From the NCBI GenBank assembly GCA_022266195.1, contig WHVY01000005.1, positions 4,774,001 through 4,838,000 on the forward strand: 64,000 nucleotides of DNA, given 5' to 3'. This document shows, piece by piece, positions 60,258-64,000 of the stretch. This DNA comes from Tetranychus cinnabarinus. Its lineage: Eukaryota; Arthropoda; Arachnida; Trombidiformes; Tetranychidae. Position numbers and translations under genes: made by a program. Every line of letters starts with the position of its first letter. Position 1 is the first letter of the stretch. The notes under the pieces are model-generated. The model was not told where the DNA came from, made no database searches, and saw nothing but the letters and a program-made list of their open reading frames with translations.

Positions 60258-63200
60258 GATGCATAAATAACAAAAATAATTAAAATAAAAACAACAAAAT
60301 TAAAATCAGTTCACTGATCAAATTTACCGGGTTAAAAAAGGATGATGCAATATAAGCAAACTGGGCTTGAAGACACAACTCATACACATTTTCACGCTAT
60401 ATATCATATATTTTTCACTTTTCAGTATTTTTTTGTTCCAAGTTTCAACTCTTTAAAAGGTACATAATTATAAAGTACATTAATAAATAAAACTAAATTG
60501 TTTTCAAGTGTAAAAAGAGACTCTTTGAAAGGCTAAGAGTAGTCAACAGTAGCTAAGCTAGTCCCTAATGAGTCAACCTTGTCATATGTTACATATGTTA
60601 CATTCAATAAATGCAATGAAAAAGTAGAGGGAAAGTGTAATAAGGTCCCAACAGATACGGCCATTTTACTGATCGGAATCACCAAGCTTTGGTATTATCA
60701 TTATTTGATTCGCTCAGCTGTTAAGTTAGCCTTACATATTGTATATTGTTAACTGATTGAACTGAATACCAGTTCAAATTACAAACCATACCATCTACAA
60801 ACAACCATGCAAATAACCAGTAAAGACTGATATAAACAAAGCGAAATATGACAATATCACAAGATCAGGAAAGATTGGACATTTTAAACTTTAACCTTAA
60901 TGTTTAACGGATGAAAAGTGATAATTTTGACCAATTTAACTCCATAACAATTGAAAAATTGCAAAAGTAAATGAAAAAAAATTGAAATCCTGTGATGAGC
61001 TGATTTGTAGCGCGCTTTTTTTGAAAAACTAACAAATATGGCGATAAATGATTTTCATTACTTAAACGGTCATTCAAATATTCAATTCTTAGCAATTTAA
61101 TTTAGTAAATTCATTCACCCATTATAAAATGAACTCTCACCTGAAGAGGAAAACCCTTTAATTGAAATGAAGGCCTAAATCTTGGTTATCCTGGTTCCAT
61201 CTGAATCCATCGTACAATTTTATTTGCTTGTTCAAGTTGCTTTTACATCTTATTTGATTAACCAAATAACAAATAATTGGCAACAATTCAATGAATTAGT
61301 CACACAAACGACCCAAATCAGCAGAGGTCAATTTGATTCACAAAAACGGCTTAATACGGTTGACTTTTACCAGTTACATTTCAATTGAATGGCAAAAATA
61401 AAAACATTGAACAAAAATCACAATTGAAACCTGTAATAATATTGATTGTAAAAAGATGGCGACTAATGTAAATTGTTTTACAATAACAATTAAATGGCCT
61501 TCAATAAAAAAAAGGTTAAATTAACATTTTACAATTTACATTTGAATGTGATTAATATGAAAGGTTTACTTCCGTAACCAGAATCACTTTGTTTCAACCT
61601 TTCAAAGTTAACCCAATCAATGAATATTTTCTGGTCACATTAACCCAAAGCTGATTAAACGTCAATTTACACGTTTAATGATTAAAAATTAGCTGACCAA
61701 GTTAAGCGTTAATCAGTTTAATTAGAATCACAAATTTTCTGTTAACCAATTGAGAACCATTAAACCAACCAAATCAACTAATAAAGTAATTAGCAGAAAG
61801 ACTGGAATGATGTTAGAAAAAATTTTAACGTAATTACTTAATTAATGGAAAAGGTTTGCCTCTTGAAATTTCAATTCATTGAAATTATCTCTTAACCAAC
61901 TGATTAACATTATTACAATAACCAATAATTGTAACAATGAAGCTGATTTTGTTAATATCATTGATTAACCGAAAGGTCAATGTTATTTCAACAATTGCTA
62001 TCAATGACTTAACGTTGGATAATTTTAAGGTGAAATTTGTGACAATTTTACAGTGAATTAAATGGTTAACTAATCATGATTGTGATGAATCAAGTTGAAC
62101 AATTGATAGGAAGATAAATTGAACGTGAAATTAACATTCGGGTTATCAGTATTATAATAAAAATTAATATTGAACTGGAGTTGATTGAAAGATGATAATC
62201 TTTACTTTCCCTTCAATATTTCAAGCAAGTTTACCTTTTCTTTACTTAACCAATTTCCCATCAAAGATGAATCTTGACTAGAATCTTTTAATTGCTCCAA
62301 TTTTGGGACAATTCATTGACTAAGATCAATTAATTGTTGATCAATTATTGAAAGACAGTCAATTGGCAGGTGATGTTGTGCTTTAAGGTTTAGCTTTTTA
62401 GGTTTTGGGTTAACCACAAAGACAATAATTGAAAACATTTCAATTTGCTTTTTCCTGGTCAACCTGGTAATTTACAAATCAAATTGTATTAATCATTTTA
62501 ATGTCATCTATTAAAACATTGGTTTACCTCAATGTTAACCTTCAATCATGTAGACATAATTGTTAGGATAGAAACATTGATTCATAAATTGCTATTCAAT
62601 CATGATAAATGTCAACAAACCAGATTATTGATATTGTGTTAGTACAAGTAAAACAACAATAACAAAAAAGGTTGACAAGTATTATTAATACATTATTATT
62701 AATACATTGAATATTATTCAATTTAAAATGTTGTTCATGGTTGAACATGTGATTATCAAGTGAAATTGTAATGAATCTTAACCTGAATCAACATTAATCT
62801 TGAAAAATTATTCCTTTTGAATGATTTTTCTTCTTCTTCTCTCCTGAAAATGAAAGCTCAAATGTCCTAGACTGTTTCATGTTATCAATTTGAATTTCTT
62901 GAAATATTATATCTTTTCTGATTTGCTGTTTCTTTCATGAAACTGGTTTTAATCTTTCAAATCTTGAGTCAATATCGTTTAGATGTACTCAATTGAGTCC
63001 TTAACGTCTCTCAATTAGCTGGATCAAGTGAAATTGAATTGTTAACTGTCGATAAACTTTTGACTTTAAAATTGCTTTTTGCCGTTTATTTCAAAGACGC
63101 TTTCATTGAAGACGTCAATAGAGTTGAAGCATTTTTGACAAGCTTTTTCACGCAATCTTACAATCAAATGGTAAATTCAAATGGAAACAGTGTTTGTTGT

Positions 63201-64000
63201 CACCAAATTGTGTCTCATTAAAATGATTGTTGTGCTAGCGCAATTTGTAAAGGTAAAGCCGAGTGTGTTAAGAGTGTTTAAAAAAGGATGAGTCAAGATA
63301 ATGAGACAATTTTCAGTCATTTTGGACCAGTTTTCCCAATTCACGCTCATTTGCCAGCCTTTCAACCAGATAATCAATTAACTGACTAATTTGAAAATGA
63401 TTATAAATTCAAATCTATTTCCTAAATCTTCTTCTTTAACACATTTTTCCCTGAGACACATTCAGTAACAATTGGTTTATGCAAAGGTTTCCTGGAAATT
63501 TAAGATACCTTTAGGTTTCAATGAAAGTGTAGGGAATAAGGTTAAATTAAAAATATCTTCATTCAATTTACGGTCTAAATAAGGTCAGAAAATATTCATT
63601 TCAAATTTTACTGGGAAAAGGAGCAAAAATTGTAACAAAAAATGTTCAACATTCCATGGCTGAAGAATCGTTCAATTTCATCGACTGTGCAAGTCTTCAC
63701 TCCAATGAACAAGGTTGCCTTAAAAGGTTAAAATGTAAACCTAAATGGCCTCTTAGGCCTTTGATTTTGCCAATTAGCGAGAGTCGATCAAAATTTCAAA
63801 ATTGATCGAATAAAGAATTTGGTTGAAATGTTCTTCAAAATTTCAGTCATTGGTCTGCATGGAGATTCACTTTGAATATTTGCTATTAGAGACAGTCGAC
63901 CAAATGGACAAATTGGTTAAACTGTTAATCGGTTGATCAGTTGGTTTGATTAATTGCTCCTCTGGAGCTGTTAAGTTGATCAGTTGAAGATGGGTTTGCG
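60258..64000. other. Right-hand flank, no gene recognised
   Basis: The first few hundred bases are expected to be the polymerase eta 5' UTR and promoter. The rest is A+T-rich with many TTAACC, TTAATT and TTGATT words, similar in texture to the KCTD intron. ORFs of 60-68 codons (60904-61095, 61182-61388, 63039-63377) have no domain. It may be intergenic or an intron of a gene continuing to the right. Confidence 0.45.

Noticed and set aside
61182..61388. 68-codon ORF upstream of polymerase eta
   Set aside because: Gln/Thr-rich product of A+T-rich words without domain or splice support.
1..64000. CRISPR arrays, rRNA genes, prophage or operon structure
   Set aside because: Nothing of the kind is present; the window is eukaryotic with spliced genes.

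Overview
This is eukaryotic nuclear DNA, strongly A+T-rich, with GT-AG introns and no bacterial features. Introns are mostly 50-105 bp (the largest exceptions are 35 kb and 4 kb), and many genes are single-exon or nearly so. The gene content (KCTD8/12/16-type protein, protein kinase D, STOML2, VPS36, NOP2, RRP36, DNA polymerase eta) is animal. An arthropod, perhaps a mite, fits the compact introns and A+T-rich spacers, but that placement is inference and of low certainty.

Layout. 1-1191 (+): 3' part of a SMYD4-like SET/MYND gene, cut by the window edge. 2022-3071 (-): STOML2, one exon. 4259-40350 (+): a two-exon KCTD8/12/16-like gene whose BTB domain is split by one phase-0 intron of 35,225 bp. 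That intron holds a possible small nested coiled-coil gene (12919-13200), a decayed reading frame on the minus strand (14926-15369), two relatives of one Tc1/mariner-type family (a 962-bp near-perfect fold-back and a 761-bp internally deleted copy), a 1.1-kb piggyBac-like non-autonomous element, smaller inverted-repeat elements, and a 308-bp tandem duplication. 42356-43093 (-) and 43396-45926 (+): VPS36 and NOP2, divergent from a ~300-bp shared promoter. 47372-48092 (+): RRP36. 48093-49433: a patchwork of local duplications, including a degenerate copy of the end of the neighbouring kinase gene. 49434-56819 (-): protein kinase D, six exons. 58446-60257 (-): DNA polymerase eta, two exons. 60258-64000: no gene recognised.

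Functionally this is a mixture of housekeeping genes (mitochondrial membrane organisation, ESCRT-II sorting, two nucleolar ribosome-biogenesis factors, translesion synthesis) and signalling genes (PKD, a predicted GABA-B receptor auxiliary subunit). NOP2 and RRP36 lie 1.4 kb apart on the same strand and both act in ribosome assembly; this may be coincidence.

The points most worth a second look are: VPS36 without its N-terminal GLUE domain; PKD with Cys in place of the first activation-loop Ser; the fold-back element whose two arms both carry the start of a transposase, beside four GTCC/GGAC short palindromes; a 34-bp cluster of four perfect nuclear-receptor half-sites; and the capture of PKD-tail sequence as the 3' flank of RRP36. 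All exon joins were made by reading frame, splice consensus and remembered family sequence; none was tested against transcripts.
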